This document shows, one piece after another, positions 35,595 to 46,217 of a stretch of 64,000 bases of DNA. Origin of the DNA: Litchfieldia alkalitelluris. GTDB taxonomy: Bacteria > Bacillota > Bacilli > Bacillales > Bacillaceae_L. The stretch's first letter is position 1. Each line of letters starts with the position of its first letter. Below the pieces are notes generated by a model, which saw nothing but the letters and a program-made list of their open reading frames with translations, ran no database searches and was not told the origin of the DNA. Where the stretch lies: contig NZ_KV917374.1 of assembly GCF_002019645.1 (NCBI RefSeq), positions 3,422,696 to 3,486,695 on the forward strand, in the 5' to 3' direction. The position numbers and the translations under genes were made by a program.

Positions 35595-37550
35595 CTACTC
35601 ATCTTCATATGGAATTTCTTTATTTTCTATTAATTTCCCATCAACTAATAACCAATACATGCCGTTCTCTCCAAACGAGATTTGGAAAGTAACTGTTATG
35701 GTTTCTGGTTTCGTAGTTTCAAACGAATCATAAATATCGGTACTTTTATGATTGTTATCTTGGATATACAATACCACTTGCTGTGGTGCACCCTCTTCAG
35801 TTGGTTCATATGGTATAGATATGGTAACCGTTTTTTCCTTCGGTTCCTTTTCTTCTGGTCCTAACGAGAACACAAGATTAATTGTATCTTTTTTTTCTAG
35901 CTCAGTACCTGGTTCAGGAGACTGTGAAATCACATACCCTTTTGGGATATCCTCGCTATATTCTTCATCACGGTTAATGTTCAGTTCATTATCAACAGTA
36001 TACTCATCCACCGCAGCTTCAGTCCAACCTACAAGGTTTTTTAGTTTGATTTTTGGAGGACCTTGACTGACTACAAACGTTACTTCAGTCTCTCCGGGAA
36101 TAACCTCTTCACCTTCATTGATTGATTGCGAGATAATCGTACCTGGGTCTTTCTCATCATTGATTAGTTCAGTGTGTATATTTAGATAACCCTCTCGATA
36201 TAACTGTTCTTCTGCATCTTCAATATTACTGTCTACGTAGTTACGAAATGCACTCTTTTGCTTTCCTGTACTTTCATAAATGGTAACACTAGAACCTTCC
36301 CGTACAATCGTATTCGCTTTAGGCTCGGTCCTTATTACATGGCCTTCTGCAATCTCTTCATGAGCCTGGTTAATTGGGTCCTCAACATTTAAGCCCAGTT
36401 TGACCAATTCTTTTAAAGCATCATCATATTTGACATTTGATAAATCAGGAATAGTTACTTCCTTTGGTAATAATAAGGACGGTATCACGGTGACTGCTGC
36501 AATTCCTGCAGCACCCATTATCAGAAAAATGGTTAGGAGAATAACTAATATTTTATTTTTCTTTTTCCCTGGTTTTACAGATTTCTCTGGTGGTTTTGTA
36601 TCTTCATTTGTCTTTGCTTCCGACCGAACTAACGTTTCTTGATTAGTAGAATAATTATCCTTAATTACGGGTATAGCCTTAGTAATCTCGTTATCTATAG
36701 GAGTCTCAAATCTAGCCTCGTTAATTCTAGTAGGGTTCAAAGCTGATTTTATATCCTCTTCCATTTCTTCAACAGTCTCATATCGATGAAAAGGGTCTTT
36801 CGCTGTGGACTTAAGAATAATATTTTCAACACTCTGTGGTATCGCTGGATTCCACCTCTTAGGCGATGGAGTTTCTGTTTGCAAATGCTTTAAAGCAATT
36901 GAAACGGCAGATTCCCCCTCAAACGGTACACGGCCCGTTAATAACTCAAATAAAACGATACCTAACGAATATATATCAGATTTATTTGTAGCCATTCCTC
37001 CTCGAGCTTGCTCAGGAGAAAGGTAGTGAACAGAACCTAGAACTGAGTTTGTTTGTGTAATCGTTGTTGAACTAAGAACAACTGCAATACCAAAGTCAGT
37101 CACCTTGACTGTTCCATCACTGTCAACTAATATATTTTGCGGCTTTATATCTCTATGAACGATATGATTATGATGGGCATGTGAAATAGCTGATGTTAAT
37201 TGTTCAATGATGTCTAGGGCTTCTTTTGAATCAAGTGGTGCATTTTTTTGTATGTACTGTTTTAGTGTCTTGCCCGGGACATACTCCATCACAATATAAT
37301 AAATATCGTCCTCTTCACCAACATCATAAATGCTAACAATATTTGGATGAGCTAAACTGGTTGCCGAATGGGCTTCTCGTCTGAAACGTTTAATTAATTC
37401 CTCATCGTTTGAAAAATCTAATCGAAGAACTTTAATCGCTACATCCCGTTCAAGAATCATGTCACGTGCTAAATACACGTTCGCCATGCCCCCGCCCCCA
37501 ATGACCTCTAAAATCTTATAGCGGCCACTAAGTCGTCTTCCAATGAGCAT
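35595..37550 (-). CDS. prkC: PrkC, PASTA-domain Ser/Thr protein kinase
   Basis: Membrane kinase that senses muropeptides and controls spore germination and stationary-phase functions. Cytoplasmic kinase domain about 1-270: GGGGMANVYLARD (P-loop), VAIKVLR, HRDIKPQN catalytic loop, DFG, and activation loop TQTNSVLGSVHYLSPEQARGG. A Lys-rich stretch precedes a single membrane segment (about 335-355, ILVILLTIFLIMGAAGIAAV), then three extracellular PASTA repeats and a beta-rich tail. From ATG 37550 it is 651 aa; a GTG at 37559 overlapping the prpC stop is possible, but GGTGATGGG is placed for 37550. Opposed by PrpC upstream. Confidence 0.97.
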   Translation of the reverse strand: MLIGRRLSGRYKILEVIGGGGMANVYLARDMILERDVAIKVLRLDFSNDEELIKRFRREAHSATSLAHPNIVSIYDVGEEDDIYYIVMEYVPGKTLKQYIQKNAPLDSKEALDIIEQLTSAISHAHHNHIVHRDIKPQNILVDSDGTVKVTDFGIAVVLSSTTITQTNSVLGSVHYLSPEQARGGMATNKSDIYSLGIVLFELLTGRVPFEGESAVSIALKHLQTETPSPKRWNPAIPQSVENIILKSTAKDPFHRYETVEEMEEDIKSALNPTRINEARFETPIDNEITKAIPVIKDNYSTNQETLVRSEAKTNEDTKPPEKSVKPGKKKNKILVILLTIFLIMGAAGIAAVTVIPSLLLPKEVTIPDLSNVKYDDALKELVKLGLNVEDPINQAHEEIAEGHVIRTEPKANTIVREGSSVTIYESTGKQKSAFRNYVDSNIEDAEEQLYREGYLNIHTELINDEKDPGTIISQSINEGEEVIPGETEVTFVVSQGPPKIKLKNLVGWTEAAVDEYTVDNELNINRDEEYSEDIPKGYVISQSPEPGTELEKKDTINLVFSLGPEEKEPKEKTVTISIPYEPTEEGAPQQVVLYIQDNNHKSTDIYDSFETTKPETITVTFQISFGENGMYWLLVDGKLIENKEIPYEDE

Positions 37551-37555
37551 TCCCA

Positions 37556-38305
37556 TCACCCACTTTCACTCATAGACAGATACTGAACAATAACAACGGT
37601 TATATTATCTTCCCCACCGTTATCATTTGCCAATTGGATTAGATATTCAGCCTTCTTGTCTAATTCTTTCGATGAAGATAATACATTTTTTATTTCTGAA
37701 TCCTGAACTTTATTCGTTAAGCCATCCGAACAAAGTATAAGGAAATCTTCCTCTTCAAGAATCATTGTTTTCATATCCATTTCGACTTGTTTCTCTGTCC
37801 CTAAAGCACGTAAAATAACATTTTTCCTGGGATGGTGCTCAGCATCTTCTTTTGAAATTTGGCCAGACCTAACTAACTCGTTTACTAAAGTATGATCACT
37901 AGTTACTTGGTTAAAACCACTCCCATTTAATACATAACAGCGACTGTCCCCAATATGGGCAATCGACGCGAATGTAGGTGTGCATATCGCTGCGTCGATT
38001 GTTGTCCCCATACCCAAACATTCAGTATTATCTTGTGAATGCTTGTACAATCTTTCATTTAGAAGGTTTATATGTTCTCTTAACCATTTTTCCGCAACAT
38101 CAGGACCATTTATATGACTTGTTGGTTCCCAATACTCTTTTAAAAGAGAGGTTGCCATTGAACTTGCTACATCACCGGCACGGTGTCCACCCATTCCATC
38201 AGCTACAACTGCAAGTGTGATGCCATCTTTATTTATGAACACTCCACAGCTATCCTCGTTATGATGTCTAACTTTCCCCCGGTCAGATAAACTAACTGCC
38301 TTCAT
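37556..38305 (-). CDS. prpC: PrpC, PP2C-type protein phosphatase
   Basis: Mn2+-dependent phosphatase that removes phosphates placed by PrkC. Metal-binding motifs are RHHNEDS (about 13-19), AVVADGMGGHRAGDVAS, GMGTTID, HIGDSRCY, LCSDGLTN and GGEDNITVV. From the ATG at 38305 with AGGTGAAG it is 249 aa and aligns with the B. subtilis protein; the open frame continues 31 codons upstream into rlmN but without reason to start there. It begins 4 nt after rlmN and is nearly contiguous with prkC. Confidence 0.97.
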   Translation of the reverse strand: MKAVSLSDRGKVRHHNEDSCGVFINKDGITLAVVADGMGGHRAGDVASSMATSLLKEYWEPTSHINGPDVAEKWLREHINLLNERLYKHSQDNTECLGMGTTIDAAICTPTFASIAHIGDSRCYVLNGSGFNQVTSDHTLVNELVRSGQISKEDAEHHPRKNVILRALGTEKQVEMDMKTMILEEEDFLILCSDGLTNKVQDSEIKNVLSSSKELDKKAEYLIQLANDNGGEDNITVVIVQYLSMSESG

Positions 38306-38309
38306 AACT

Positions 38310-39401
38310 TCACCTCGTCTCCTCTTTTCGCTCCTTTGCACGTAATTGACCGCAAGCTGCATCAATATCATGACCGTGCTCTCTACGAATGGTAACATTT
38401 ATCTTATGTTTCTTTAATGTTTTCTCAAATTCAAAGATTTGATCTCTAGGTGTTCTTACATAGTCTCTCTCAGGAACATAATTTACCGGGATTAAATTGA
38501 TATGACAATTAATTCCCTTTATCAAGTTGGCTAATTCTTCAGCATGTTCTACTTGATCATTTACTCCTCCAAATAAACCATACTCAAAACTCACTCTTCT
38601 CCCTGTTTTATCCACGTAATAACGAATGGCTTCCATCAGATCCGGTAGCTTGTATGCTCGATTGATCGGCATAAGCTTCCCTCTAATCTCGTTATTCGGA
38701 GCGTGTAATGATAACGCAAAGTTGATTTGTAAATTTTCATCAGCAAATTGATAAATTTTCGGAATAATTCCACTCGTTGAAACTGTAATATGTCTTGCCC
38801 CGATATTTAGCCCTTGATCATGATTAATAATTTTCAGAAAGGCCAACATTTCATCATAGTTATCAAAAGGTTCTCCTATTCCCATGATAACAACATGACT
38901 TACACGTTCACCAAGTTCATCCAGTGCTTGTTGAACTTTTACCACCTGAGCCACGATTTCTCCAGCTTCAAGATTACGTTTTAATCCACCTAATGTGGAT
39001 GCACAGAATGTACAGCCTATTCTACATCCTACTTGGGTTGTAACACATACTGAATTCCCATAATTATGTCTCATTAAGACTGTTTCTATCGAATAACCAT
39101 CTTGAAGCTCAAATAAGAATTTCATTGTCCCATCTTTAGATGTTTGCTGAATGATTGTTTTTAACGTCGTAAACTTAAAGTGATTCTCTAGTTTTTCTCT
39201 TAATGATTTAGAGAGATTGCTCATGTCAGCAAATGAAGTGACCCTCTTTGAATATAACCATTCAAAAATTTGTGTCGCACGGAAAGGTTTTTCTCCATTA
39301 TCCTTAAGCCATGTTTTAAGGTCATCTAACTCTAGCGTATATATAGATGGTTTCTTTTCAGTTACATCCTCTGTATTTCCTGTTGTCTTAACTTCTTCCA
39401 T
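38310..39401 (-). CDS. rlmN: RlmN, radical SAM 23S rRNA/tRNA adenine-C2 methyltransferase
   Basis: Methylates C2 of A2503 in 23S rRNA and A37 in some tRNAs. The radical SAM cluster motif CRIGCTFC is at about 124-131, with ALSLHAPN and the two methyl-transfer cysteines expected in GCRIG/C-terminal DAACGQL. Length is 363 aa, the same as B. subtilis. AGGTG lies 9 nt before the ATG. It sits 6 nt after rsmB, in a run of RNA-modification and translation genes. Confidence 0.97.
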   Translation of the reverse strand: MEEVKTTGNTEDVTEKKPSIYTLELDDLKTWLKDNGEKPFRATQIFEWLYSKRVTSFADMSNLSKSLREKLENHFKFTTLKTIIQQTSKDGTMKFLFELQDGYSIETVLMRHNYGNSVCVTTQVGCRIGCTFCASTLGGLKRNLEAGEIVAQVVKVQQALDELGERVSHVVIMGIGEPFDNYDEMLAFLKIINHDQGLNIGARHITVSTSGIIPKIYQFADENLQINFALSLHAPNNEIRGKLMPINRAYKLPDLMEAIRYYVDKTGRRVSFEYGLFGGVNDQVEHAEELANLIKGINCHINLIPVNYVPERDYVRTPRDQIFEFEKTLKKHKINVTIRREHGHDIDAACGQLRAKERKEETR

Positions 39402-39407
39402 TTAACA

Positions 39408-40751
39408 TTACACCTGCTTTCTAATACTCGCAATAAAAAATCCATCACTTCCAAAGTAATGTGGTAATATTTGAACAGTCCCACCTTTTATGTATGGTTG
39501 AACTTTGCACGGTAAACGGTTTGATAGTTCATCATCCAGTTTATAATTGTGGTGTTGATTAAGAAATTCCGCTACTACCTCTTCATTTTCCTCTTTATCA
39601 ACTGTACAAGTACTATAAACCAATATGCCACCTTTTTTCAATAACGGAGCAACAGCATTCAGAATCGATAGTTGAATGTTCTTTAGTTGATAGATATCAT
39701 TCTCGTTTTTTGAATACTTAATATCTGGCTTTCTGCGTATTACACCAAACCCTGAGCAAGGGGCATCAACTAAAATCTTATCAAACGATTCATTTTCAAA
39801 CTGATCTGAAGCAGTCCGGCTATCTAAGACTTGTGGTGTTACATTGGTTAGTCCTAGGCGACTTACTTGTTCAGCTATTAATTTAACCTTATGTTCATGC
39901 AGGTCAAGGGAGGTTACAGAACCAGTATTATTCAATAACTCAGCAATATGAGTTGTCTTTCCCCCTGGTGCTGCACAGCTATCCAATATGGATTCATCTT
40001 TAGTTACTCCAAGTGCATGTCCCACCAACATAGAACTTTCATCTTGAATGGTTACAAGGCCGTCCTTAAATAATGAAGATGAAGCAATATTGCCCTTACC
40101 TATTTTGATACTGTCAGGAGCTAGTTCCCCAGCTGTAGCTTCAATACCCTTATCCTTTAATTGAGCTAACACTTCGTCTAATGTTGTTTTCGTCAGATTT
40201 ACTCGTGCCGTTTGTTCTGGTGGAATAAGGTTTATTTCACAAATTTTCTTTGCTTCTTCGTATCCAAAATGCTCAATCCATCTCTTTACTAGCCAATTAG
40301 GATGACTCGTTTCAACGGCTAACCTTTCAATAGGATCACTAATTTCCTCGAAGCTAGGTATTCCATTTCTTTGAATATTTCTTAACACACCATTAACCAT
40401 AGAAGCAATCCCTTTGTGCCCTCGTTTCTTAGCTATTTCAACTGCTTCAAAGATGACTGCTCTTTCTGGAATACGATCTAGATAAACCATTTGATATATT
40501 GACATTCTTAATAAAACGACAACCCATTGTTCGACCTTCTTTTTATTGTTAATAAAGCTAGAAAGGATAAAATCTAGTGCTTCTTTTCTTTGAATGGTCC
40601 CATAGACAATTTCCGTTAGTAAACCAGTGTCTTTACTTGAAAGGTTATACTTCTGAATCATTTTATTTAAGAGCAAATTGCTATAGGCCTGATTTTTTTC
40701 AATAGATACAAGAATATCGATTACAACTTCTCTTACATTTTTATTTGTCAT
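39408..40751 (-). CDS. rsmB: RsmB, 16S rRNA cytosine-967 C5-methyltransferase
   Basis: N-terminal NusB-like RNA-binding domain (about 1-140), then a SAM-dependent methyltransferase: LDSCAAPGGKTTHIAELL (about 255), ILVDAPCSGFGVIRRKPD (catalytic motif IV cysteine), and YSTCTVDKEENEEVV (motif VI cysteine). Length is 447 aa from the ATG at 40751, which has AGGA 9 nt upstream; a TTG at 40757 is the frame's first possible start. It lies 6 nt after fmt. Confidence 0.96.
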   Translation of the reverse strand: MTNKNVREVVIDILVSIEKNQAYSNLLLNKMIQKYNLSSKDTGLLTEIVYGTIQRKEALDFILSSFINNKKKVEQWVVVLLRMSIYQMVYLDRIPERAVIFEAVEIAKKRGHKGIASMVNGVLRNIQRNGIPSFEEISDPIERLAVETSHPNWLVKRWIEHFGYEEAKKICEINLIPPEQTARVNLTKTTLDEVLAQLKDKGIEATAGELAPDSIKIGKGNIASSSLFKDGLVTIQDESSMLVGHALGVTKDESILDSCAAPGGKTTHIAELLNNTGSVTSLDLHEHKVKLIAEQVSRLGLTNVTPQVLDSRTASDQFENESFDKILVDAPCSGFGVIRRKPDIKYSKNENDIYQLKNIQLSILNAVAPLLKKGGILVYSTCTVDKEENEEVVAEFLNQHHNYKLDDELSNRLPCKVQPYIKGGTVQILPHYFGSDGFFIASIRKQV

Positions 40752-40757
40752 TTGCAA

Positions 40758-41693
40758 TTATCCTAACTTTTCACCAATTTGTAGTTTGGTCCCTCTTAGA
40801 AACTGTTCAGCTGTCATTCTTTTTTTCCCTGCTGGTTGCAGCTCTATAATTTTTATATACGTTTGATCACCAGTCGAGACAATAATTGTATCACTTCCCA
40901 CTTCAGCTATAACACCACATTCATTTGATTCATTCATCTCAATTTTCTCTGCCCACCAAACTTTTATAACCTCACCATTTAATTTGGTATAGGCAACTGG
41001 CCATGGATGTAATCCACGAATGTGATTATATATATCTTTACCTGATTGAGACCAATCTATTTTTTCTTGTTCCCGTTTAATGTTATAAGCAAAGGTTGCT
41101 TGTGTGTCATCTTGTTTTATTGGAGTTAATTTCCCTGCAAGGAGCATAGGAATTGTTTCTGATAAAAGCTTAGAACCCGCAACACTTAACTTGTCATGTA
41201 AAGAACCTACATGATCGTCCTCTAAAATAGGGATTTCCACCTGAGTTAAAATGTCACCTGCATCTAATTTCTTTACCATATACATAATTGTCACGCCAGT
41301 CTTCTTTTTCCCCTGAAGTATAGCATAATGGATTGGAGCGCCTCCCCTAAGCTCAGGTAATAGGGATGCATGGACATTAATACAACCATATTTTGGAGCT
41401 TCCAATACTTCAACTGGTAAAATTTGTCCGAAAGCCGCGGTAACAATTAAATCAGGCTTAAGAGCTAATACTTTTTCTGATTCATTTGGATCCTTAATCT
41501 TTTCTGGCTGCAATACGGAAATGCCATGCTTTTCGGCTTCTACCTTTACAGGAGGCGGTGTTAATACTCTTTTTCTTCCAACCGGTCTGTCAGGTTGCGT
41601 AACAACCCCAACTACATTATAGCCATCCTCAATTAATTGTCTTAAAACAGGAACTGAGAAATCAGGTGTTCCCATAAATACGATTCTTTCCAT
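40758..41693 (-). CDS. fmt: Methionyl-tRNA formyltransferase
   Basis: Formylates initiator Met-tRNA with 10-formyl-THF. [17 protein letters not shown] at the start, catalytic Asn-His-Asp in [21 protein letters not shown] and KLDAGDIL (about 105-150), and the C-terminal OB-like tRNA-binding domain from about 205. Length is 311 aa. It is 6 nt downstream of def, the deformylase that undoes its reaction on finished N termini. Confidence 0.97.
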   Translation of the reverse strand: MERIVFMGTPDFSVPVLRQLIEDGYNVVGVVTQPDRPVGRKRVLTPPPVKVEAEKHGISVLQPEKIKDPNESEKVLALKPDLIVTAAFGQILPVEVLEAPKYGCINVHASLLPELRGGAPIHYAILQGKKKTGVTIMYMVKKLDAGDILTQVEIPILEDDHVGSLHDKLSVAGSKLLSETIPMLLAGKLTPIKQDDTQATFAYNIKREQEKIDWSQSGKDIYNHIRGLHPWPVAYTKLNGEVIKVWWAEKIEMNESNECGVIAEVGSDTIIVSTGDQTYIKIIELQPAGKKRMTAEQFLRGTKLQIGEKLG

Positions 41694-41699
41694 ATTACC

Positions 41700-42173
41700 C
41701 TACCCTTCTAATTCGCCTTCTTCATAATACCTAATGACCTTTGTTGTGAACAAAATCCCATCTAGATGGTCAATTTCATGCTGAATAGCTCTAGCCAGAA
41801 AACCTTCTGCCTCCAAAACAAATGTTTTTCCACGACGATTTTGAGCTCGCACTTTAATTGAATCTGAGCGTTTAACCTCACCAAAAAGATCCGGAAAACT
41901 CAAACATCCTTCAGGTCCAGTTTGTTCCCCGTTAGATTCAATAATCGTTGGGTTGATGAAGTCAATGCGACCGTTTTTATCGCCAATATCAACGATAGCA
42001 ATTCTTTTAGAGATTCCAATTTGAGGGGCTGCTAAGCCAACTCCGTCTGCTTCAAGCATTGTATCATACATACTATTTAGTAACTTATTTAAGCTTGAGT
42101 CAAATTGGGTAACTCTTTCACACGGTTTTTCTAAAACTTCTGCTGGATACTCTACGATAGGTAAGATTGCCAA
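41700..42173 (-). CDS. def: Peptide deformylase
   Basis: Fe2+/Zn2+ metallopeptidase removing the formyl group from nascent proteins. The three signature motifs are GVGLAAPQIG (about 45-54), EGCLSFPD (93-100) and QHEIDHLDG (135-143), supplying Cys and two His metal ligands. Length is 157 aa. The start is a TTG at 42173, supported by GGGGGAAAAG at good spacing and by alignment of MAILPIVEYPAEVL with other deformylases; no in-frame ATG is available nearby. Confidence 0.96.
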   Translation of the reverse strand: MAILPIVEYPAEVLEKPCERVTQFDSSLNKLLNSMYDTMLEADGVGLAAPQIGISKRIAIVDIGDKNGRIDFINPTIIESNGEQTGPEGCLSFPDLFGEVKRSDSIKVRAQNRRGKTFVLEAEGFLARAIQHEIDHLDGILFTTKVIRYYEEGELEG

Positions 42174-42253
42174 TTCTTTTCCCCCAACTGCATATGTATT
42201 CTCATATGGTAATTAATTTTCATTATTACCATAGAGTTAAATAATTAATAATT

Positions 42254-44668
42254 TTACATTAAAATATATGGATTTAAGTCAAATGACAGATTTAGAGACT
42301 GCTGAGAGATTTCTCGTTGATATCGAGTTAAAATTTGTTTTAATATACTCGTTAAATCCGGTTCCTGCTTGTATTTTATCATGCATTGATATCTATATCT
42401 ATTATTGATCCTTGGAATAGGAGATGCAACGGGTCCAAGGATAATGGTTTGATCTGAAAGAGAATTCCGTAAGAAAGCTGTGATTTTTTCTGCAACATCA
42501 ACAACTTTTGTAATTTCCGGATGAGATATCGTTAATAGTGCCATAAAATAAAATGGAGGGTACGAATGAAGCTTTCGAATCATCATTTCATTTTGATAAA
42601 ACGTATCATAATCATGTTTGCTGGCTAGCTGAACACTATAATGTTCAGGGGTATAGGTTTGGACAACTACTTCACCAGGCAATTCATGCCTACCCGCTCT
42701 CCCACTCACCTGTGTTAATAACTGAAACGTCTTTTCAGAAGCTCTAAAATCAGGAAGATGCAGCATTGTATCAGCTGTTAAGACACCCACTAGGGTCACT
42801 CTAGGGAAGTCTAGACCTTTTGCAATCATTTGTGTACCTAGTAATATATCAGCTCTTCCATCTCCAAAATCATTTAATAGTCGTTCATGTGCACCTTTTC
42901 TACTTGTGGTATCCACATCCATTCGGATTACTCTGGCTTCAGGTAAAATTTTTGTTAATTCTTCTTCTACTTTTTGTGTACCAGTTCCAAAAAAACGAAT
43001 ATGTTGACTATCACATTCAGGACACTTACTTGGCATAGCTAATTCATATGCACAATAATGACACTTCAGGGAGTGATTTGTCCTGTGGTATGTTAGAGAA
43101 ATGTCACAGTGTGGACAATTCATAACAAAACCACAATCCCTACACATAACAAACGACGAATAACCACGTCGGTTAAGCAAAAGTACTGATTGCTCTTTTC
43201 TCTCTAGCCGATTCGTTAATTTCTCAAATAAAGAGGTAGAAAACATCGAGCGGTTACCGTTCCTTAGTTCTTCTCTCATATCGACAATTTCCACAGCCGG
43301 CATGCTCTGCTTCTTTACTCTTTCCTTAAGTGTTAGAAGAGAGTAGACTTCTTTGCTAGCCCTTGCAAATGACTCTAAAGTAGGTGTTGCACTACCTAAA
43401 ACCACAGGACAATTGTGATACTGCCCCCTAAAGATAGCAACATCTTTCGCATGATAACGAGGGTTTTCCTCCTGTTTATAACTGGTTTCATGTTCTTCAT
43501 CAATGATAATAATCCCTAAATTTTCAAAAGGAGCAAAAACAGCTGATCTGGCCCCAACCACTAATTTAACTTCTTTACGGTGAATTCTTCGCCATTCATC
43601 ATATTTTTCACCTGTGCCTAACCCACTATGAAGGACAGCTACTTTTGAACCAAATCTCCCCTTAAATCGTTTAACCATCTGTGGTGTTAATGAAATCTCG
43701 GGAACTAATACAATTGCTTCTTTACCTTGATTTAAGACAGCGTCAATTGATTGAAGGTAAACTTCTGTTTTCCCGCTACCCGTTACACCGTAAAGAAGGA
43801 ATACCTTATGAAGGACATCTTCAATTGAATCTAAGATCGGGCTAATTACTTTTGATTGTTCCTCGGTCAATGGTAAGGCAGTGGTTTTCTCAAAGTGATG
43901 GTGTTCAAAAGGATCTCGATAAGCTTCAACATTGATTTGCTTTAGTACACCTTTTTTTATTAGTGTTTTGATTGATGCTTCAGTACAATTTAAGTTAGTT
44001 ATAAGTTCCTTTATTTCAACCGATTTTGGATGCTCTAAAAAATACGAAAGAATCTCCTTTTGTTTTATTGCTTGTGGAGGTAATCCCTTACTTAAGTCAT
44101 CTAAATCATTGGCTGAAAGTATTGGCTGTATATGTCTTACCGTCTTTTTGTTTGCACGATCCTTTACTTTATAGACAACCTCAAGTAGACCAGCTTGAAG
44201 CTCTTTTTGTATAGATTTAAAGAGATTCTTGTTTTCAATTTCTTCCCACCCCAAGCGGTCGCTTGATCCAAATAATAGTTTGATACTAGGATCTAATACT
44301 TCAAAAGCCTCTTTTGAGATTAATTTAATTTCCTTTTCATATTTCGCCCTCATAGCTGCTGGTAACATCACCTGTAGCGCAGAAATCATAAAGCATAATG
44401 TCTTGTCAGTTAACCATTCACCAACCTGCAGAAGCTCCTTATTTAGAACTGGAACTAAATCTAATACGGTGTGGATTTTTTTCAACTTTTCCACTTCAGT
44501 CGTATCCCTGATTTCCATCACAAAACCTTGCACTTTTCTTGGGCCAAAGGGAACAATAACGCGCATTCCTGGTTGAATAAAATCAATCCATTCAGTTGGA
44601 ATAAGATAATCAAAAAGCCGATCTGTTTGCATTGCTGGAACATCAACTACAACACTAGCTACTTTCAT
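42254..44668 (-). CDS. priA: PriA, primosomal replication-restart helicase
   Basis: Reloads the replisome at repaired forks. N-terminal 3'-DNA-binding domain (about 1-105), helicase motifs GVTGSGKTEVYLQ (about 292), IIIDEEHETSYKQ, LGSATPTLES, and QVSGRAGRH. Between the helicase lobes a cysteine-rich zinc module holds eight Cys in CRDC, CPHC, CHYC and CPEC. Length is 804 aa. It overlaps coaBC by 4 nt (ATGA). An unexplained small inverted repeat (42204-42234, TATGGTAAT/ATTACCATA) lies in the 80-nt gap before def. Confidence 0.97.
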   Translation of the reverse strand: MKVASVVVDVPAMQTDRLFDYLIPTEWIDFIQPGMRVIVPFGPRKVQGFVMEIRDTTEVEKLKKIHTVLDLVPVLNKELLQVGEWLTDKTLCFMISALQVMLPAAMRAKYEKEIKLISKEAFEVLDPSIKLLFGSSDRLGWEEIENKNLFKSIQKELQAGLLEVVYKVKDRANKKTVRHIQPILSANDLDDLSKGLPPQAIKQKEILSYFLEHPKSVEIKELITNLNCTEASIKTLIKKGVLKQINVEAYRDPFEHHHFEKTTALPLTEEQSKVISPILDSIEDVLHKVFLLYGVTGSGKTEVYLQSIDAVLNQGKEAIVLVPEISLTPQMVKRFKGRFGSKVAVLHSGLGTGEKYDEWRRIHRKEVKLVVGARSAVFAPFENLGIIIIDEEHETSYKQEENPRYHAKDVAIFRGQYHNCPVVLGSATPTLESFARASKEVYSLLTLKERVKKQSMPAVEIVDMREELRNGNRSMFSTSLFEKLTNRLERKEQSVLLLNRRGYSSFVMCRDCGFVMNCPHCDISLTYHRTNHSLKCHYCAYELAMPSKCPECDSQHIRFFGTGTQKVEEELTKILPEARVIRMDVDTTSRKGAHERLLNDFGDGRADILLGTQMIAKGLDFPRVTLVGVLTADTMLHLPDFRASEKTFQLLTQVSGRAGRHELPGEVVVQTYTPEHYSVQLASKHDYDTFYQNEMMIRKLHSYPPFYFMALLTISHPEITKVVDVAEKITAFLRNSLSDQTIILGPVASPIPRINNRYRYQCMIKYKQEPDLTSILKQILTRYQREISQQSLNLSFDLNPYILM

Positions 44669-45873
44669 TGTTTATCTTTCTCTAGTAACCTAGATACTTC
44701 CTCAATGATTCGTTTGGCTACATCGCTTTTTGACATCAACGGTAAATCACTATATGTCCCGTCTTTTTTATATAATGTCACTTTATTTGTCTCAGTTCCA
44801 AAACCTGCGCCTTCTTCTTTAATATTATTCGCCACAATCATGTCTAAGTTCTTAGTGGCTAGCTTCTTATTCGCGTATTCCTCTACATGATCTGTTTCCG
44901 CTGCGAATCCTATTAATAATTGGTGGTTTTTATTTTCACCGAGAGTTTTTAAGATATCAATCGTTCTTTCCAATTCAATGGTGATGTTCCCTGACTGCTT
45001 TTTCACCTTATTTTCATGTACTAATTTAGGACGATAATCTGCAACAGCAGCCGACTTTATTACAACATCAGCATGTTCATAATGCTCCATTACCTTCTCG
45101 TACATTTCCTGCGCTGTTTCTACTTTAATAAGATTCACATGATCTGGACATTCAAGCGTCGTTGGGCCTGAGATTAAAATAACCTCTGCACCATAATTAG
45201 AGGCTTGTTCTGCGAGTGCATATCCCATCTTTCCACTAGATAGATTAGATAAAAATCGAACAGGGTCAATTGCTTCTCTTGTAGGTCCGGCAGTAATCAG
45301 AAATTTCTTCTTATGCAGTACCTTACTATTTTTAGCAAAAAAACTTTCTAGCACCTCAACAATTCGTTCCGGTTCCTCTAGTCTCCCTTTACCTACATAA
45401 CCACATGCTAAATGCCCTTCAGATGGTTCGATAAAACGATATCCGAAGCTTGAAAGTGTCGCTATATTTTTGATTACCGCTGGATGGTTATACATATGTA
45501 CATTCATTGCGGGCGCTATCCAAACTGGAGCCGTAGTTGCAAGAAGTGTAGTAGTTAGCATGTTATCTGCGATTCCGTGAGCTAGTTTTGCAATTACATT
45601 TGCTGTAGCGGGAGCAATAATCACTATGTCGGCCCAATCAGCTAAATCTATGTGAGCGATTACCTCTGGATTTTTTTCATTAAATGTATCATCAAAAACG
45701 TCATTGCGTGATAATGCTTGAAATGTCAGAGGGTTCACAAACTGCTTGGCAGATTCACTCATAATCACCTTAACAATTGCCCCTGCTTGAGTTAATTTGC
45801 TTGTTAATGCAGCAGCTTTATAAACTGCGATTCCACCACTAACACAAAGTAGTATTTTTTTATTATTTAGCAT
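44665..45873 (-). CDS. coaBC: CoaBC, phosphopantothenoylcysteine synthetase/decarboxylase
   Basis: Bifunctional enzyme of coenzyme A synthesis. The N-terminal flavodoxin-like decarboxylase (CoaC, about 1-185) has VSGGIAVYKAA, the catalytic His of AHIDLADWAD, and PAMNVHMYNHPAV; the C-terminal synthetase (CoaB) has LITAGPTREAIDPVRFLSN and the KVKK loop. Length is 402 aa. GGGGGAAAGG precedes the ATG. It is separated from rpoZ by a terminator and 300 nt without genes, so it should have its own promoter, which I could not identify. Confidence 0.97.
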   Translation of the reverse strand: MLNNKKILLCVSGGIAVYKAAALTSKLTQAGAIVKVIMSESAKQFVNPLTFQALSRNDVFDDTFNEKNPEVIAHIDLADWADIVIIAPATANVIAKLAHGIADNMLTTTLLATTAPVWIAPAMNVHMYNHPAVIKNIATLSSFGYRFIEPSEGHLACGYVGKGRLEEPERIVEVLESFFAKNSKVLHKKKFLITAGPTREAIDPVRFLSNLSSGKMGYALAEQASNYGAEVILISGPTTLECPDHVNLIKVETAQEMYEKVMEHYEHADVVIKSAAVADYRPKLVHENKVKKQSGNITIELERTIDILKTLGENKNHQLLIGFAAETDHVEEYANKKLATKNLDMIVANNIKEEGAGFGTETNKVTLYKKDGTYSDLPLMSKSDVAKRIIEEVSRLLEKDKQ

Positions 45874-46163
45874 AACCTTTCCCCCGCTTCCGACTTGTAT
45901 AATAGATGCATTTTTAGGGACTTTGTTTTATTAAAACCCTCATGGCCAAAAAGAAAAAATTTCTATGTAAGCTATTTTCATAAACATTGTTGCTTTTGAA
46001 AAGTCTATTAAATTCATAATAACTAAGTAGAGTGGCATCTTTTCTGCCAAATTAAAAACAGCATCCTAAAAAAACACTGTATTAACTTTAAACAAAGTCA
46101 ATTAGCAACAACCTTTAAGAAAAGAGCCATTATGTAATTATGAAATATCCAAAGAATAAAACT
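45874..46163. other. Gene-free gap between rpoZ and coaBC
   Basis: AT-rich with no open frame supported by a ribosome binding site. A small hairpin, GGCA...TGCC at about 46033-46049, and short AT palindromes were seen. The coaBC promoter presumably lies here, but no hexamer pair stood out. Confidence 0.4.
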
Positions 46164-46213
46164 CTTAAAAAAAGAGGTGTCCCAATTTACACTTTACTCG
46201 GGACGACCTCTTT
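46162..46213 (-). terminator. Terminator after rpoZ
   Basis: On the minus strand AAAGAGGT..TCCC pairs with GGGA.ACCTCTTT (46213-46200 and 46183-46171) across a 16-nt loop, followed by TTTTAAGAG. It starts 4 nt past the rpoZ stop. Confidence 0.85.
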
Positions 46214-46217
46214 GGAG

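Noticed and set aside
37556-38398. 280-aa version of prpC starting inside rlmN
   Set aside because: Homology and AGGTGAAG support the ATG at 38305; the extra 31 codons are antisense-free read-in from rlmN sequence.
44471-44890. 139-codon plus-strand frame antisense to priA/coaBC
   Set aside because: Both opposite genes are intact and conserved; the frame has no ribosome binding site.
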